This document shows positions 42,137 to 43,660 of a DNA stretch of 43,660 nucleotides, piece after piece (position 1 is the stretch's first letter; each line of letters begins with the position of its first letter). Where the stretch lies: positions 1 to 43,660 of the forward strand of contig PLXQ01000001.1 in the NCBI GenBank assembly GCA_003151475.1, read 5' to 3'. Below the pieces are notes generated by a model. It worked only from the letters and a program-made list of their open reading frames with translations. It ran no database searches and was not told the DNA's origin. This stretch comes from Acidimicrobiaceae bacterium. Its GTDB lineage: Bacteria; Actinomycetota; Acidimicrobiia; Acidimicrobiales; UBA8190. A program made the translations under genes and the position numbers.

Positions 42137-42590
42137 GCAGTTGAAGATCGTATTCGAGGAGGCCTTCTTCTTCCATAGTGACGACGCCTCCCCCCGAGAG
42201 CGAAGGCGGCTGGCCGGCATCATCGTCAGGCTGATCCACGAGCAGGCTGTGCTGATGGGTGTACGTGCTCCTCGGCAGATTGCCGTAACCAGTGAACAGC
42301 CGGTTGTGAAAGAGGAGGCGGAAGAGTACGCCCGGGACCTGGTTCGCTACATGGACTTGGTGGACAAGATTGCTGCGAGCGGGTATGGCAGTGGACGGGC
42401 GGCGTCGGCCGTCGACCACGAGATACTGCTCGAGATGGACGTCCCGGAGGAGACAGGCACACCAGAGCTGTTGCTGGCGTATGAGGCAGGAGCGCTGGCG
42501 GCGGACCCAGAACCCGAGCCACGACGGCCAGCCCGCCGGGTACAAAGTCGCCGGAACCGGCCGCCTGACGATGATGACGATGATGACTGA
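42072..42590 (+). CDS. 172-aa acidic protein of unknown function
   Basis: The start TTG 42072 is supported by AAGGAG 6 nt upstream. The protein is helical (VRRQLYAELEQLKIVFEEAF, SPRERRRLAGIIVRLIHEQA, EYARDLVRYMDLVDKIAASG) and ends in an Arg/Pro stretch and seven Asp, from a GATGAT-type repeat. No family is recognised. It shares its operon with two HTH genes, and its length and composition resemble small terminase-like or partner proteins of mobile elements, but I cannot assign it. Confidence 0.6.
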   Translation: MAGPLEDAGTDGVRRQLYAELEQLKIVFEEAFFFHSDDASPRERRRLAGIIVRLIHEQAVLMGVRAPRQIAVTSEQPVVKEEAEEYARDLVRYMDLVDKIAASGYGSGRAASAVDHEILLEMDVPEETGTPELLLAYEAGALAADPEPEPRRPARRVQSRRNRPPDDDDDDD

Positions 42591-42753
42591 CCGACCTGGC
42601 GTCACCATGCGTCAGGCCGCTCAGGAGCTTCTCGAGCGCACCGAGTCGACGCTGTTGAGGATCTACGGCGGCGAGGTCAAGTCCAATGACATCGACACCG
42701 CGACGATGACCGGCTTCCGTCAGGCTCTGCTTTGGGTGCTGAGCTACCGATAG
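42583..42753 (+). CDS. 56-aa protein of unknown function
   Basis: ATG 42583 overlaps the end of the previous gene. Three more in-frame ATGs lie just upstream in the same GATGAT repeat, so the exact start is unsure. The product (TMRQAAQELLERTESTLLRI, YGGEVKSNDIDTATMTGFRQ, ALLWVLSYR) is amphipathic-helical. Coupling supports coding. The function is unknown. Confidence 0.5.
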   Translation: MTDRPGVTMRQAAQELLERTESTLLRIYGGEVKSNDIDTATMTGFRQALLWVLSYR

Positions 42754-42856
42754 CTGCCGACGATCTTGGGTTGCCCGGGTCGTTACTCTCCGGTTGACAC
42801 CTCCGGCCATTCACCTGAACGCCACAGGGCGATGTAGTGCTCAACCGGATGAGCCG

Positions 42857-43009
42857 ATGGCTGGCCTCGTCGGTTTCGCGGTCCACGTACTTTGGATTGC
42901 TGCCATCGTCGTGCTCGCGCTCGGGCTCGGCTACGTGGTAGCCAACGCCCGTCAAGATCGGAGAGAGGCCATCGACCGGCATCGGGAGGACGAGGAACGG
43001 ACCGCGTGA
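42857..43009 (+). CDS. 50-aa single-pass membrane protein
   Basis: The 50 residues contain one hydrophobic helix (LVGFAVHVLWIAAIVVLALGLGYVVA) followed by a charged tail (NARQDRREAIDRHREDEERT). It is likely anchored with the tail inside. ATG 42857 lacks a good ribosome site. No family is recognised. Confidence 0.5.
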   Translation: MAGLVGFAVHVLWIAAIVVLALGLGYVVANARQDRREAIDRHREDEERTA

Positions 43010-43087
43010 CTCGCCCGGTGCACACTCCGGACGGGTATTGAGCCTCAGCCCCCTGACCATTAACCCTTGACGAAAAAGGAGCCCCAG

Positions 43088-43201
43088 ATGCTTGCCACAC
43101 TCGTCAACGCCAGCACCAACGCAGTCCAGGTGTTCGCCCTGATCGCCGTGATCTTGTTCATCATCGCCGGGATCATCGCCTTCAGGGATAAGACTCTATA
43201 G
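43088..43201 (+). CDS. 37-aa membrane peptide, frame continues after an amber stop
   Basis: AAGGAG lies 7 nt before ATG 43088. The peptide has one membrane helix (VFALIAVILFIIAGIIAFR) and ends at TAG 43199-43201. The same frame then runs on for 19 codons to a second TAG at 43259-43261, giving ATLICAGLAFLSAAVIYLA, a second hydrophobic helix. Two-helix small proteins with Trp at the turn are common in actinobacteria, so TAG may have replaced TGG. Either the gene is damaged or read-through occurs. See the findings. Confidence 0.6.
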   Translation: MLATLVNASTNAVQVFALIAVILFIIAGIIAFRDKTL

Positions 43202-43261
43202 GCGACATTGATCTGCGCCGGACTGGCGTTCCTGTCCGCTGCGGTGATCTACCTCGCGTAG

Positions 43262-43639
43262 CGGCATGCGCCTGGTACCTGGGGCGTCCGACCCCGAATC
43301 CAGCCCGACCCACGCCGCTTGTCGCAAGATGAATCCATGACGGGTGAAAGAGGCGCATGACAGCGTCCCAGAAGATGCGCCCCCGAATGTCACGTGAGTG
43401 TGCCCCAGAACGCCGGGTCAGCGGCGGTTATCGACTGGGCCTGACCGGCCACTTTGAGGCGGCCCTCCGGCGCTGTTTCTGGCAGATCCACTCTCCCCTC
43501 GGGTTTGTTCAGGCGGCAGGACTCCTGTAAGTGAGGACCTTTGGCTCTAGCTGGCCTTAGCCGCCGGGGCCACGCTGGAAAGCGTGGCCCCGAGCCAGTC
43601 CAGGTCCGGGACGGAGTTCGACGCAGAAGGAGGACGGTT
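43262..43639. other. 378-bp stretch with a strong hairpin before the last gene
   Basis: No firm gene. A minus-strand frame covering about 43384-43560 reads LNKPEGRVDLPETAPEGRLK and QAQSITAADPAFWGTLT to a stop, but has no clear start. The region contains the hairpin listed next and the ribosome site AAGGAGG for the gene at 43640. Confidence 0.35.
43566..43591 (+). terminator. Perfect 11-bp hairpin with GGAA tetraloop (terminator or RNA structure)
   Basis: GGGGCCACGCT (43566-43576) pairs fully with AGCGTGGCCCC (43581-43591) around GGAA (GNRA type). There is no U-tract after it. It sits 48 nt before the last gene, so it may be a U-less terminator for the small-gene chain or a structured leader element. 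Confidence 0.5.
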
Positions 43640-43660
43640 ATGGCTGGGAAGGCTGATCAG
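43640..43660 (+). CDS. Start of a further gene, cut by the right edge
   Basis: An ideal AAGGAGG lies 6 nt before ATG 43640, and seven codons (MAGKADQ) are visible. Nothing can be said about the product. Confidence 0.55.

Overview
This is a high-GC window with many GTG and some TTG starts and tightly packed operons. It most resembles an actinobacterium (Actinomycetota), probably of the Acidimicrobiia type. That assignment is inferred from gene content: an F420-type flavoprotein beside a SirA-like sulfite reductase, a GlpR/SepX-like membrane protein, a LAFTG sortase substrate, and repeated -10 boxes sitting 6-7 nt before start codons, as in leaderless transcripts. No rRNA or taxonomic marker is present to confirm it.

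Left third (1-14.1 kb): catabolism. A partial lipoprotein diverges from an FGGY sugar kinase that is followed by a sphingosine-1-phosphate-lyase-like PLP enzyme. Next come a glutamine-synthetase-like ligase and an SDR dehydrogenase (minus strand), divergent from a PuuD-like gamma-glutamyl hydrolase, an aldehyde dehydrogenase, a GNAT acetyltransferase and a 39-aa membrane peptide. Together these look like a gamma-glutamylated amine or polyamine route. A sirtuin, an MFS exporter, an AMP-forming ligase, a GabD-like dehydrogenase and a MarR regulator follow.

Sulfur block (14.2-20.0 kb): precorrin-2 dehydrogenase (siroheme) diverges from cysH, a siroheme sulfite/nitrite reductase and an FrhB/FpoF-like iron-sulfur flavoprotein, then a 107-aa protein and a lone ABC ATPase. 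The overlapping reductase and FrhB-like genes suggest sulfite reduction driven by F420H2 as two separate subunits. This is the best candidate for a new system here.

Island (20.9-25.1 kb): tRNA-Ala(CGC) is followed, 8 nt away, by the 3' end of a decayed tyrosine recombinase. Then come two lipoproteins, a collagen-like/pentapeptide-repeat protein and a second decayed recombinase whose broken 5' end is joined to the tail of a resident gene.

Stress and RNA-repair block (25.1-33.1 kb): a phosphoribosyltransferase/dienelactone-hydrolase fusion, PolX with a PHP domain, a broken DUF2267-like gene, a nicotinamidase-like hydrolase, archease, RtcB RNA ligase and PRPP synthetase.

Surface block (33.2-40.1 kb): a 46-aa ORF, a LAFTG-anchored protein, a pseudogene of a phosphorothioate-dependent HNH endonuclease, a three-gene pseudopilin operon and a single-pass membrane protein. 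The right end (40.3-43.66 kb) has a TetR regulator behind a 20-bp tandem repeat, a secreted-protein fragment, a run of very small overlapping genes (two with helix-turn-helix, three with membrane segments), a strong hairpin, and the start of another gene. This end looks like mobile or accessory DNA.
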